Positions 50,781-62,878 of a stretch of DNA of 64,000 nt are shown piece by piece. The notes beneath the pieces were generated by a model, which was not told the DNA's origin, did not search any database, and saw nothing but the letters and a program-made list of their open reading frames with translations. The position numbers and the translations under genes were made by a program. This DNA is from Hyalella azteca (lineage: Eukaryota > Arthropoda > Malacostraca > Amphipoda > Hyalellidae). How positions within the stretch are numbered: position 1 is the stretch's first letter; each line of letters starts with the position of its first letter. The DNA lies in the NCBI RefSeq assembly GCF_000764305.2, contig NW_025931721.1, forward strand, positions 22,321 through 86,320, in the 5' to 3' direction.

Positions 50781-52148
50781 TCAAACCAAATGGCGAATCA
50801 ATCAATGATGACATTTATTTAAGAAAGTTAAATCAAGCTAACGTTCCTCTGTCACCGAATCTTCCAATTTCTGTCACCCTTTCACCCAATTCCAGTAATC
50901 TCTTTGGAATGCCTTCCCTTGTATCTCAGACATCCCAACCTTTCTCACCGGTAAGGTCGCAGCCTCGCCTACACCAGAATGCATGCAGCAGCCGAAAAAG
51001 TGTTCAAAAATCTAAGAACACTTATATCTTTACGTCAAACACTTTCCATATCTTCATGGAATTCAAATGAGTCTGATAAAATAACAGTTGCAGAACTAAT
51101 ATCTTATAGGATAATTTCAAATCCTCTAATTTCTAATTCAACATCACACGAACCACCATCGCTGCCTTCATCATCGGAGATTTCTCTACTGAGCCCGAAT
51201 TAAATTTCCAAATCTTCGTAAACCCGAGCTGGGTTTTGGCCGGACAAAAAAATGCCGTCATAAAAAATCAAAATGCTTTGGCCGCATGGGTTGATACGGC
51301 GTGGACACAAAATTTTCCCAAGAAAAAATCAGTTTATTTTATCCAGCATCTATTGTATGTAGAAATCTGTTTTAGAAAGACATAGGTTATCAAATTGCTT
51401 GATTTCAGCCGCATAATTATATGAATGGGATAGAACAAACAAAAAATGTGCCAGGAAAATATATTTTAAAGCAAAACTTGCTAGGTACGCCAGATAAATG
51501 ATAAATCTGCCTAGGGGCGTGTAAAAATAACAGTTTTTTCAGAACCTATAAAAATGATTAGCAAAAGCCATGAACAAATAAAAAATATTTCGAAATAAAA
51601 TATTTGATTTGGCTGCCGAATATTTGAACAAAAATGCATTGAGATTCTCAAAGTGTGGTAAACAATTTTTTCCTACACGTATGCTAGTCCCGTATTTAAG
51701 TTATGCGTAAGTTACGTGATAAGTACAGTATTTTCTAGTATACGTTGGAATATACGTGGCTTGATTAGTGAAGCACGCTTCATGGAATCTGTAACGTCTT
51801 TTTACGAATATAAATGTGATAATCAATCAAGTTCAACTTTGTACTCGTGGAAGTATAAACCAAAACCTGGAAACTTTGTGTTTAAAATATAAGAAGTTCA
51901 GAAATTTCGATTGCGAAAAGTTTCGCACGGAAAGAAATGGGATACATGAATTTTATTCGAGTATTTGATTTTTTTTGTGAAGAAAAGAGATAGAAATTCA
52001 TTAGCACCAGGACTCATTGTGACAGTCTTTGATCGTAAGCCTAAAAATTAAATAAACAAACAAAATGAAATCCGTTTAACAGAAATTCAGTCAATCTGTT
52101 TGAACAAATATTATTTGTAGTCGATGAAAAATATCTCAGTTAAAATCA
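50781..52148. other. 3' flank of the BAMBI-like gene
   Basis: Probably 3' UTR followed by AT-rich spacer. The short frames at 50711-51203 overlap the tail region in other frames and show no domain. Confidence 0.45.
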
Positions 52149-52280
52149 CACTCAAAGAAATGATAGAGGTATTGTCCAAATAGTAAATCACTTTTCACCC
52201 CTATGAGGGTAAAATCATGTGAATAAGAAAGTGAGTCACTATTTAGACAATATGACTCATTAATTCTTATGAGTGCATCA
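52149..52280. mobile_element. Short internally deleted CACTC-end MITE
   Basis: CACTCAAAGAAATGATAGAG at left and CATTAATTCTTATGAGTG at right. The inner repeats TATTGTCCAAATAGTAAATC and GAGTCACTATTTAGACAATA are kept, but the TGACCCAGT core is gone. About 130 bp. Confidence 0.88.
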
Positions 52281-53105
52281 TATCTTCATCAGAATTGTAG
52301 CCGTTGGCTTAAACCTTGGACTGTTCCCATGACAATCAAATGTATCCTGGAAGAATTATTTATGTGAACTTCCTACCAAATATTTTACAGTTTAGGGAAT
52401 ATTTATGTGCCTTTACTTAAATTGTGTCTCTAATGTATTTATTTTTGCCAATACTCTAAGTCGTATCACCTTAGCCGCCTTCATGAATCTTTTTTTATAT
52501 TCTACTCAATCTCAAAGAAAATATTTTTATGGTATTTTGGAAAGATTTTACGTTCAATATTAAACTTTCACCGAACATAATGTAATAATATCATATTTTT
52601 TCAATTAAAAAAAACTATAAATTTGTTGCTTCTGAATTCGGATAAACTTTTACACTGCACCTTCCGCATCAATCTAAATTCCTTTTACGAATTTCGGAAA
52701 AATTGAATTCAATATTTTTCATCCTGAATTCTTTGCAGATTTTTCGAGCTTACTCTTCACTTCCATAATTATAAATTTTCTACTTCGATCCAGGTTCAGA
52801 TATCACTTTGAACACCTCAAAAATGAGGTCTTGAACTTCAACTTGACCGCACTCATCATATTAGCCTGCGTATAAAGTCGTTTTACTCAAGTTGAATTCA
52901 ACACAACTTCCTTACTTGCACTTCATGATGACTTCTCACCTTACCTAGCGATTGTGTCATAAACAATATATTTGACCTGAGCGTTTTCTTACCTTCGTTG
53001 AGATCGCGGATTTATACATGTTTTTGTGGATTCTTTATCAAGCTGTTTACAACTCAACCATTCAACTTACTATTAAACCGTTCAAGTTACAACTGAAACG
53101 TTCAA
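52281..53105. other. Spacer
   Basis: AT-rich. CAACCATTCAACTTACTATT and related pieces near 53055-53105 resemble the repeat at 55515-55620. No gene. Confidence 0.5.
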
Positions 53106-53439
53106 TAAACAGTTAAAAGTACAGAAAACTACACAAAAATTTATGCTATATTTATATGATACGTTTCGAAGTCTAGCTCCATCGTCAGTTTGAAAATTCT
53201 GGAACACAGATAAATCAGTAATCAGTAACAGTCAAGATTAAAAAAAACTAAAAGGTAAAACCTATCTATTTACAATTTCATGTGGGGAACAGCTAAAAGC
53301 TGAATTTGAACCAAGGCTCTGTTTAAAAATATACAACGATTTTAATATGCGTAAATCAGAAACACAGAAAGTGGAAACTTCTGTGGAAACACATGCTGCT
53401 CCTCTGCCGCGTACAATACGCCTAGTTTTACTCTTTTTA

Positions 53440-54240
53440 ATTTTTTACTACCGGTTTTAAACTGTGTCACGACTAATAAGCGTATACTGTAGACAATTTT
53501 TATACGTTTGTGGACCGCCGGAAGAATTTTACCGACATTCAAGACCTAGCTAAGCCTCTTTTGACGTGGAAAATTTGTTTAATAATGTGCCTTTTCATGA
53601 AATCATTGAAATCTTCCTGAATTCTTCGTTTAACGTTGTAAATGACCTCGTTATAGGTTGAAAACTAATTTGTATTTTTAAAATATCTTTTGGAATTATC
53701 TGTTCTAATTTTTTTTCATATGTGCAGACAAGTTTTACCGACAGATTGACGGTTTGGGCACGGGTCTTCCTCTTGGCCCAAATTTTGCGAATATTTTTAT
53801 GTGTTTTCACGAGTTTTCTTGGCTGTCCAATTGCCCTCTTGACTTTAAGCCAATATTTTACAACAGATACGTTGATGACACATTTTTAAGCATCCCTCTC
53901 ACGTCAAACTCTTCTTCGATTACCTAAATTCGCAACACAAAACCATCAAATTTACTTCGAAGCTTGAATCAAACGATAGCCTGTCGTTCCTCGCATGCAA
54001 CATTACTAAATCTAATGGCCGTTTCCAAACTTCTGTGTTCCGGAAATCGACTTTCACAGGTTTCAGTGCTAGATTTTTTAGCTTCTACTCGTTTCGATTT
54101 AAGATTAATGGGCTTCAAACACTATTACATCGGGGCTTTTGAATTTGTTGTACTTACCATATTCTGCGCGCTTAATTCGAATTATATGCAATGTTTTTTC
54201 GCTATATGTATTTTCGCCTAATTGGTGTTTACCCAAATAA
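53440..54240 (+). pseudogene. Penelope-like RT, frameshifted
   Basis: Motif A is visible: FDVENLFNNVPFHEIIEIF near 53557-53620, compared with the FDV-LFTNVP box of Penelope RTs. KFYRQIDGLGTGLPLGP follows near 53733, then RYVDDTF near 53868. A short deletion after the catalytic box removes the LLF codons. Several frames are used, so it is inactive. It adds the motif A region that copy 1 lacks. Confidence 0.85.
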
Positions 54241-54469
54241 ATAAATTCGTGTCCAAGCGGTGCAATGAGGTTGCTCCCGAGCGCGACAGTAGGAATGTTG
54301 TTTATTGCTCTCGTCCATACTTCGGCCTTGCATCCGAAACTATGTCAAGGGAGCAAAAACTTTTGTTTTCAAAGTACTTTGCGCATGTTAATCTTCGTGT
54401 TTTATTGCTCGACAATTTTAAAATCGGTTGTTTTTTTAGGTACAAAGACTTTTGTATCTAAAACACTCC

Positions 54470-54753
54470 CTATGCATATGCGAGCGTCCCTAGTTTATAA
54501 ATATAGTTGTGCACGATGTGCATCTGCGTACGTCGGGATGACGTCTCGCAATCTTTATTCTAGGGTTGCAGATCATAGGGGTATAAGAGTTGTAGAACTA
54601 GTCACTTATTCGGTTGTTGTAGAGAGTTGTAGAACTGGTCACTTATATCATTCTGCTGTGCTCGCTCACGGCGAGCTGTGCAATGTTCCAATTTCTGATA
54701 GTGACTTCAAGGTTTTGCTTCCACTTCCGGCGTTTCTGATTTGCGCATTTTAG
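54470..54753 (+). pseudogene. Penelope-like GIY-YIG domain, copy 2
   Basis: MHMRASLVYKYSCARCASAY then VGMTSRNLYSRVADHRG matches copy 1. A small internal tandem duplication (GTTGTAGAACTRGTCACTTA twice, 54577-54650) extends the middle, and the frame shifts before the ILESLY segment. Confidence 0.87.
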
Positions 54754-54823
54754 AATCATTGTATATTTTTAAACAGAGGCCTAGTTCAAATTCAGCATTT
54801 AGCTATTACCAACTTGAAACTGA

Positions 54824-55310
54824 TTAATATACGTTTAAAAATTACTTTTTAAAGACAACACTTCTAAAGAATCCAGTGTCTCCAATGTTAAAAATGTATA
54901 ATGAATTTCTCATTTTATTTTCGAATATTAAAAAAATTGATTTTTCATTTTTTATGTATACAATTTTTTTCTCAAAATTTCTATTCTGTCGATTGATTCA
55001 AGCATTGCCTCCGAATTCACATAAGTGTGCAAAATTTTAGATCAATTGGACAGGTAAAAGTGTGTCAAACATCAGTTATAAGATTTGAAGCTGACAAAAT
55101 TATTTTTTCAATTTTTTATATAAAAAAAAATGATTTTAAAAATAATTTATTTTGTCATTTGATTCATGCATTGTCTCCAACTTTACGCAAGTGTGCAAAA
55201 TTTCAGATCGATAGGATAAGTAGAAGTGTGTTAAATTTTGATTATAAGATTTGTGGCAGACAGACAAACAGACAAACAAGAAGTGAAGTTAAAGAAAACA
55301 GAAGTGTTGT
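54824..55310 (+). mobile_element. LINE-tail-like insertion inside Penelope copy 2
   Basis: Two diverged tandem halves, each with AAGTGTGCAAAATTTCAGAT and AAGTGTGTTAAATTTTGATT-like blocks, ending in GGCAGACAGACAAACAGACA. Such a tail is typical of arthropod RTE-type LINEs and their derived SINEs. No RT frame. Confidence 0.6.
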
Positions 55311-55514
55311 GAAATAGATAGGCTTGACCGTTTTTTTTGCAATCTTGACTTTACTAATTACTGATTTATCTGTGTTCTAGAATTTTCAAATTGACTATGG
55401 AGCTGGACTCCGAATAGCTTCCTATAAAGATAATATGAATTTTTGTGGATTTTCTTCGCTTTTCAAGTTTTTAGTGAACTTGCGATTCAAGCAAACTAGT
55501 GACATTATTACTTG

Positions 55515-56430
55515 AAACGTTCAACTTACAACTCAACCGTTCAACTTACAACTCAACCGTTCAACTTACAATTCAACCGTTCAACTTACAATTCAACCGT
55601 TTAACTGATGCAATTCAACTGTCACTACTTAGCCATTCAACTGATATAATTCGACATTTTATCAGTCACTACTTAGCCGTTTAGCTGTTACAACTCTACT
55701 GTAAAACATATAACTCAACCGTTCAACTGATACAATTCAACTGTTCAACTGTCACTACTTAGACGTTCAACTGATACAATTAAACTGTTTAACTGTCACT
55801 ACTTAGCCGTTTAACTGATACAGGTTAACTGTTTAAAACCTGTTTAACTGTCACTACTTATGGTTTATACAATGTCCCCGAAGGATTACTAGAATTTGAT
55901 ACAAGAACCAACACCAGGGGCCACGGCTATAAGCTAAAAAACTGCGCTGCAACTTCTCCACGCGACAAAATTTCTTCTCGCTTCGAATCACCGACATGTG
56001 GAACAGCCTCCCTGATGACATCGTTGGCGCTCCAAGTATGAACGCGTTCAAGAACAGACTAGATAAAGCTATGGAAAAATATATGTTCAGGTTTGAAATG
56101 CCTAGCACCATATCGAAACCGGTAGAGGTCTAGTAGCTATTTCAAACTATCGACAGCCATGAAAAGATCCGGTCAATTGACACGATTTTAGATCTTCTGT
56201 GAACCAGTCCAAAAGTAAAAGAAACGGTGACAGGCCACATCAGGCCTACCCTTCAGCGCCGATATCACGATGTTTTGTTACTTAGCCGTTCAATCGATAC
56301 AATTAAACTGTTTAACTGTCACTACTTTGCCGTTCAACTGATGCTACTCAACTGTTCAACTTACAACTCAACCGTTCAACTGATACAGTCCAACTATTCA
56401 CCTGTCACAACTTAGCCGTTCAGCTGCTAA
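55515..56430. repeat. CAACTTACAACTCAACCGTT degenerate array, split
   Basis: Units of TTCAACTTACAACTCAACCG and TTCAACTGATACAATTCAAC at 55515-55860 and again at 56280-56430. The two parts are separated by the LINE fragment below. Confidence 0.85.
55890..56135 (+). pseudogene. LINE ORF2 C-terminal fragment
   Basis: Plus-strand frame KLRCNFSTRQNFFSLRITDM then WNSLPDDIVGAPSMNAFKNR and LDKAMEKYMF. The R-xxFFSxRI-xxWNSLP-xxIV-xAxS-xxxFKxRLD pattern is the conserved end of many CR1/Rex-like LINE polyproteins. A frameshift lies at about 55938. It interrupts the short-repeat array. Confidence 0.8.
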
Positions 56431-56439
56431 GTAGTAATT

Positions 56440-58170
56440 ACGCAGAACAACATTCCCAGTTTATGAGTAACTATAGCGCGTCCCTCAGGTGACCTTCATT
56501 AGTTGCCATTTAAATGGAGGGTAATTTTAACCTTGGAGTCATTCATTTATTTGTACAGTTTAATCGGCGGGTAAGTACTTCAATTTAGCCTTAAATATTG
56601 TACATCCATGGTGACCTCAAATAAGAGATGTGGTGGCATATTTATTAATGGCATTTAAAATTGGATCAGATGGGGACAAACTTCGGAGCCACCGCCTCGA
56701 GTCGTCAACCGTGATTAGCGGGGCAGGTCAGTGCGCTGGCAGCAGCGGTTGGGGGAGGTTGACGCATCAAGTTGTCTCTACGCCACCCGACCGACTGCTT
56801 CTCTGCGCGAGTTACCCCTTGTTTTTAAGTGAGTAATGTTAATTGTAATTTCTAACAATATAAGGAATTAAAACTGTTGATATTCACTAATAAACTTTGA
56901 AACGATTAATTAAATTTGAAATGACGATGCTCGTAAAATGCTTGTTGTTCGGTGTAACTGTGAAGTTTACGTAAGGGATTTTTCGAAGATCGATCAGTAA
57001 TACAAATTTAACGATATTAAGATTAGTAATGCTTAGGAATATAAAAGAAATCTCATTATTGATGAAGACCTGCAAATGCGCAGTGTAAAGAAATTTGTTA
57101 TAGAATATATTGTAAGGAACGGCGAAAACGTTCAAATTTCCTAAAAAACGCATCTAATCAGTAGAAAAAAGTTTCAGCAGGGCACTCAAAACTTTTTAAT
57201 TCTACAAATATAATTTATTGTCGTCACAGTCGTGATAACGATTGAATTATATATCATGTTGTGCGTGAACAAACTTACGACATACAGAGCCATGATTTAG
57301 GTCTCTGGCCGATGTCGTAGAAGTAGCGAAAAAAATTTCTAGTGAAGGAATTCTTGACTTTCATACACTAGAATCCAAAATGTTAGCTGGATTGTGTTAT
57401 AATGCAAAATAGTATATTAATAATCTATTGCATTGTGCATAAATTTCTTACTGCAAATAGCAAAATCGTATAAACAAATGCTATAGCCCTAAACTTGTAG
57501 AAATTTAGCCACAGGCTTAAAGTTTCACAAATTTGATACTGTAAAAAATTTATGACCATTAAAACGCAAAACTGCAGTCTTGTTTCTTAGGCTAAAAACC
57601 AAACGAACTGAACCGTTAGTAAAACTGGCGATTTTGATACAGCACGAAAGTGCGTTGTAAAATAAAGCTAGTATTGTGTGTGAAAGGGGAAAAATACATT
57701 TTAGGGTAATTATAGAGCGGTAGGGTAATATTAGTGCAGCAGGTGACGTGCGCTTCGAGATGACAATCCCGCTAGGAAAGTAGCAATCACACTGCGCAGC
57801 GTCGTGTTAGTTTTTCAACGCAAAAAGTTCGTAATTTTGCCCTAAAAAACAACCGTATTTCAGCTGCCTACCTAGAATTATAAGTAAAATTGAGAGGCAG
57901 CGAGGTTTTGAAGCTTATGGCGCTGTAAGAAAGTTGATTATGAGACCAATTATGTGTGGAATGTTCAGTTCTTTTTTGATGAATACGAGATTATCGTCGT
58001 AAAATATTGGTTGAACGACAAACATAAACAAAAATACGTTAACATTAGGTACATGAATATAAATTACACACGTTGAATACGAATTAAAAATCTCAGTGAA
58101 CTAATTACCAGTGCAGGGGCGAACAAAAGGAGGCCTCGTGGCCGCTTATCGGCATATCAGCAATGCGTAT
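56440..58170. other. Spacer
   Basis: AT-rich apart from a GC-rich patch at about 56680-56815 (CCACCGCCTCGAGTCGTCAA and on) that could be a promoter or exon fragment. No frame with recognisable content. Confidence 0.45.
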
Positions 58171-58177
58171 ACTCAGA

Positions 58178-58850
58178 AATATCAATGGGTCACATTGACC
58201 GAATAGTGATACTCTTTCTTACCCGCAGTATGAGCAGAGAGCGAAAGCTTATCGCTTTTGTACAAGGTCGCGCCATTTCCCTCAGTGTCTGCTCATTGTT
58301 GGCCTTCTTCGAAAACTTTTCCGTTCAGAAAGTATTTTTTAACCGGCCATCGATTAGCCACCGGCCGGCCGCTGACAACCCACCGATAATTTTATGATAT
58401 AATTTTACCAACTATAGTCTAAAGCAATTATGCCAAGATGTCGTATGAGGCGGACATGATGAATGTGGCTCATTAGTGAGAGGTAGAAAGGTAGATATTG
58501 TGAGCCTCATATGAGTCAGTGGGTAAATGGGTAGAGAAACTTCTCATAGTTCACACAATGCAAGATAATTACATCATTATTTTTCTTAATTACCTTATGA
58601 ATGGCGTGCAATAACAACGCTCTTGATACTTGAAAGTTCATCAGCCAATCATTGACGGCCTTTCAAGCAAAATCCACCAATCATAGACAAGAAAATAGAG
58701 CGTAAGTACTTATACGTTCACTTAGCGAGTTTTGAAAGTATGGAGTTTGTCTTGCAATAGTCAGTGCTACGTCTGCTCTCTGCTTGTGCTGTGGGTAAAA
58801 AAGTGTATCATTTTTTGGACAATACGACCATTAATTTTTCGAATTGTACG
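58178..58850. mobile_element. CACTC-end MITE copy split by ~490 bp
   Basis: The left half (about 58178-58255: GGGTCACATTGACCGAATAG, TATGAGCAGAGAGCGAAAGC) and right half (about 58755-58850: AGTCAGTGCTACGTCTGCTC, TATCATTTTTTGGACAATAC) match one element. The sequence between is unclassified. Confidence 0.6.
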
Positions 58851-59285
58851 TGCACATGAAAACATTTTCGTCTATTAGCGATGAAAATACCGGCAACACA
58901 GGCAGTTTGTGGTCCAATGAGACTATTTTAAAATTTAAATGGCAAGTAATTAACAAGTTTTATGCCCGTTACTATACTTCCCATTAACTGCATAATGCGG
59001 CAAACAAATGATAATATTCCGCCTAAAGTTTTCAAATTAAAATTAAAATACACGAAGAAAGTAGAGGCCTAACTCACCAAGCGATTAGACTGGTGATGAA
59101 TATGATTGATTATATATATCTATATATAATTACATGAATTATTGCACTACATAAGATGAAAATAAGAAAATCAAGTTAATGAAATAAAATTAAAATAATA
59201 AAGGCATGTAAACGATAACCCGTTCTCAGAGTCACCATTCTACTGGAAATTGAATTTCCCGTCAAAAGTTATTCATTCCCGCGAT
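58851..59285. other. Spacer
   Basis: AT-rich, nothing recognised. Confidence 0.5.
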
Positions 59286-59495
59286 ACGAGATATAGCAGT
59301 TAAATTTTATCAGTTAAAATATAGCAGTTAAAATATAGCGGATAAAACATAGCGATTAATATATAGTAATTAAAATACATCAGTTAAGATATATCAGTTA
59401 AAATATAGCAGTTAAATATAGCGGTTAAAATATAGCATTTAAAATATATCAGACAAAATATAACAGTTAAAATATATCAGTTAAAATATCATGAG
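59286..59495. repeat. ~17-bp minisatellite ATATAGCAGTTAAAATA
   Basis: About 13 degenerate copies. Confidence 0.9.
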
Positions 59496-59582
59496 CAGCC
59501 GTCTCTTGAATCAATGTAATGCGATCATGAGTAACATTTATTGCTGCTTGAGGAACGCTATGCCGATGAGTGTGATAAGATA

Positions 59583-59771
59583 CACTCAGAGAAATGAGTG
59601 AAATTTTGTCCAATTAGTGATGTTCTTTTGGCTCTTGTGTGGGTTATCGTGACCCAGTTTGGCTCGGTAAATGAGCGTATCAGTACTGCAGTGTTCGCTT
59701 TATCTGCCCGCGCTGTGGGTATGAAAGTGTGTCACTATTTGAACAATGTGACCCATTCATTTTTCTTAGTG
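59583..59771. mobile_element. Full-length CACTC-end MITE
   Basis: The most complete copy. Left CACTCAGAGAAATGAGTGAA, right TTCATTTTTCTTAGTG, about 40-bp inverted ends including ATTTTGTCCAATTAGTGATG and TGTCACTATTTGAACAATGT. Core GTTATCGTGACCCAGTTTGG. TA lies before the left end and close after the right end, so a TA target is likely. The 129-codon open frame across it is not conserved and not a gene. Confidence 0.88.
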
Positions 59772-60410
59772 ATACGATTTCATGAAATTCTTACCTGGCA
59801 AAAAAAAAAAAGGTCTCAAAAAGAGGTTAAATTTTTGGTTGCTTTATGTAAGAAAAGCCTGCAATTACTATGCCATCTATGCAGGATAAAAACGTGCATT
59901 TTAGCTCCATTCAAGCAGCTTATATCAAAAATATTACCTAAGAAAACGTTTTTTTTTATTTATTATACTTTGAAGCTTGTCTCATGATAGTTTTGTCTAG
60001 ACCGATTCGAGCTCTTAAAACCTGTTTTTATTTTCAACAAAGTCCAGTCGATTTTTATTCGTCTGTTCTATCTCATATTAGCATTCAAGCAATTTTACAT
60101 GCATCATAAGTTCTGTAATCAAAGAAGACACCATGCTTGCTTCTTATTCATTGAAGTTCTTGATAAGTTAAAAGTAAAGCAATCTATTCGCAATCTGAGC
60201 AAGGCGTCAAACAAGTTTTTTTATTCATTGTAAGTAAATAAATTTATTTATATGCGTGTGTAGCGTGGGAACCAACCATCTGAGCCGCAGTGTTGGGTTA
60301 CATTGGGACGTTGCTGGAAGCGATCGGGACATAGCGTTGGTAAAAGATTAAAGCTTTCAATTTAAAGTAGACCAACAAGTGCTAAATACATTAATAAAAG
60401 AACATTAATT
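59772..60410. other. Spacer
   Basis: AT-rich with an A11 run at 59801-59811. No gene. Confidence 0.5.
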
Positions 60411-60423
60411 CAACACTTAACTA

Positions 60424-60560
60424 AATGTTGTAAGTTGGGAAGTTGTAAGTTTGAGAAGTTGCGAGTTGAGAAGTTGTAAGTTGAGAAGTTGTAAGTTGAG
60501 AAGTTGCGAGTTGAGAAGTTGTAAGTTGGGAAGTTGTAAGTTGGGAAGTTGTAAGTTGAA
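60424..60560. repeat. 10/20-bp minisatellite GAAGTTGTAAGTTGAGAAGT
   Basis: Eight to nine units. The minus frame gives FSTYNFSTRN repeats, a shadow. Confidence 0.93.
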
Positions 60561-62029
60561 AAATATGAGCAGTTGTAAGATGAGTTCATGTTATAAGTTG
60601 AACAGTTCAAATCAAATTTGAACTTATTGCGTCCTTATCAGTCAATGTACACTCACGCGTACAGTCATGTGATCTGCATAGTTTTATCCAATTCCTTGCG
60701 CCATGTCAAGATATCGCTGAATAACACAGGCACACAAACATACAGGTATCCGTAATACTTAACCTATGCACACACATGACACATCACACAAACACAAATC
60801 CGTAATACTTGACCTATGCACACACATGACACATAAAATGTATCTAGTTTTTTTAAAGGCAGGTAAATAAGGAAAAAAAATTCCCCGCCTCAAGCCAGCC
60901 TAAGCTATTTACCGACGCTGCAAAACAATAGCAAAATAGATTAAAGATGGCAAGATAAGACATGCAATTTTCTAGCGCAAGAACTGGTCAGAAAAACTTG
61001 CAAATATCTTGCATATCCTGTTTTCGTTAAAGCTTTTATGATTACTTTCAATGCTCATAGAATATAGATTTATTTTTAGTCAACATAACATTTCTTAAAA
61101 CCATTTACCTCCGTTTTACCTCAATTCAATTCACTTTACAGATCAATTTAAAACCGAACATGAAAATTTGACAACAGATATTTTTAATGAAGATATAAGA
61201 GCGGATTTAATTAAAAAATGTCATCAAAGTGGTATATGCAATCGCTCGGAGGCAGATTATTAAAATAGACGTTAAGTAATTCCGGATACCTCAGTAAGCT
61301 TGGTAGGTAATTCAGCTAGAAATAAATTACTTGCCTATAAATGACTTTGAATTCCTCAGGGGAAAATTGATTTGTACAAAAAAAAATAATACAAGATATG
61401 CCCGAGTGGTCTTTGAAAATTGATCAATGGCAAAAAAAACATTATATCGGGATGACAGAATTGGCAATTATCACTTAACAACATCAATTACATTACGGTA
61501 CTCGTGTTGACAAAATTAGTACATGAGATCAAGTCTACTTGGAGATCGTAAAGGTTTCAGCTTTCTCTTTATTTCATGTCGCTCAGTTTCAATTGTTTGA
61601 TAATTATTCCAGGATGAATTACTGTATGCCGGAAGGAAATAAGGGGTGGCCTCTAACATTTTCATTATCATGGAGTAACTATAATTGACTATCGCAAAAT
61701 GATGGGCGAAAATAGTGAGCAGTGTAAGCAATGCAGTGTATCAGTCAAATATTTGAACATATATTAAGAAATAATGAGCATTCATTCCGCTAAACATATT
61801 TTGAAATTTAGAAGATACAAAAAGATTTCTAAATTAATTATTAATATCAGGATAGGCATAATTTAGCCATGAGTAAGAACTTTTCCCTGGCTAGCCTGTA
61901 GGCAAGTATGATCCTGTCTCTTACGCTTATATGCATAAAAAATAATTAGTCATTAGTCGTTATATAAAAAATAATTATTCATTTTTTAGTCAATTTATAT
62001 CACTTGTTTGCTTAAATCGTAAATTAACT
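60561..62029. other. Spacer
   Basis: AT-rich. A direct repeat CACAAACACAAATCCGTAAT / CACACAAACATACAGGTATC lies near 60730-60830. No recognisable gene. Confidence 0.5.
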
Positions 62030-62220
62030 AAGAATTTAAAAGCAAAGAAAAGTCCACAAAAATTCATATCTTTATAGAAAACGTTTCGGAGACCAGCTCC
62101 ATCGTCAGTTCGTAGATTCTAGATTCTACGAACTGACGATGGAGCTGGTCTCCGAAACGTTTTCTATAAAGATATGAATTTTTGTGGACTTTTCTTTACT
62201 TTTAAATTTTTTAGTTATAA
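62030..62220. mobile_element. Two Penelope termini joined head to head
   Basis: A near-perfect palindrome: inverted ribozyme-like core 62084-62108, spacer GTAGATTCTAGATTCTAC, direct core 62133-62157. The flanks AAGTCCACAAAAATTCATAT and ATATGAATTTTTGTGGACTT are inverted. Only the terminal parts are present; no RT. Confidence 0.9.
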
Positions 62221-62652
62221 TTAATTAGTCATAATTAGGCACAAACTGGGTCTGGATGACCTACCTACACAAGGGGCAAAAAGTGCATTGCTGTTTGGAT
62301 AAACTATCGCTAATTTCATGCGATATTACGCGTGCGCACTCAATATAGGCATTGACTTTACGTTTCGAAGGCGAAATGATACCAGTTTATGGAATTTTTG
62401 CAAATGAAAAGGCATACCATAAGCCTTTATAATATGATATATTAAAATTTAATAATATCTGGTGTATGCGTTGTAGCTTGGTCCATGCTTGGCCATGTCG
62501 CCGATTCTTGAAATCGCAGAATTTTCACAGTAGCTGGCAGTGGCCATTGAACCTCATATCACTACTTCAATTTCAGTAACCTCAAGTAGTTGGCTGCCGA
62601 CAATATCTACTCAATAAAAACAAATAGGCACGATTTACGCAATTCAGTATTA
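62129..62652. repeat. 523-bp direct repeat, copy 1
   Basis: Matches 63478-64000 with about one indel (GGCCATGTCGCC/GGCCAGTCGCC) and one or two substitutions. It includes the Penelope terminus and a decayed CACTC-end MITE piece (ACAAACTGGGTCTGGATGAC). Confidence 0.95.
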
Positions 62653-62810
62653 GGCATTATTAAGCAATGACAAAAAAAATATATAATATAATGTTCGATT
62701 CGCTAAAAATAGAAGCAAATGCATTTCCCGAACATTAATCGAGTTAGTATAAACATAAAATCCAGCCATTAATCACGGGTTTTGTCGCCTGTTTCATAAA
62801 AAAAGACGCT

Positions 62811-62839
62811 ATGGATTTCGACGAGGAGCTTAAGAAGGT
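62811..62839 (+). other. Start of an open frame cut by N and adapter
   Basis: ATGGATTTCGACGAGGAGCT then TAAGAAGGT reads M-D-F-D-E-E-L-K-K and is then lost in N62840. This could be the first codons of a gene whose remainder is missing here. Too short to name. Confidence 0.2.
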
Positions 62840-62840
62840 N

Positions 62841-62878
62841 CTGTCTCTTATACACATCTAGATGTGTATAAGAGACAG
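62841..62878. other. Nextera mate-pair junction adapter (artefact)
   Basis: CTGTCTCTTATACACATCT followed directly by its reverse complement AGATGTGTATAAGAGACAG. This 38-bp sequence is the Tn5 mosaic-end junction made during Nextera mate-pair circularisation. An N stands before it. The open frame beginning MCIRDS at 62862 is the usual translation of this adapter. Sequence on either side need not be adjacent in the genome. Confidence 0.98.

Larger units (their letters stand above)
53106..55490 (+). mobile_element. Penelope-like element, copy 2, with longer RT and internal insertion
   Basis: A shorter inverted left arm (about 53106-53365) with an inverted ribozyme-like core (53164-53188), RT (about 53440-54240), GIY-YIG (54470-54830), a 490-bp insertion (about 54824-55310) and the rest of the 3' end (55311-55490). 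It has the same orientation and family as copy 1, more diverged and with many frameshifts. Confidence 0.88.

Noticed and set aside
50711..51203. Additional frames after the BAMBI-like tail
   Set aside because: Overlap the preferred tail frame or 3' UTR in other frames, with no acceptor in phase and no domain.
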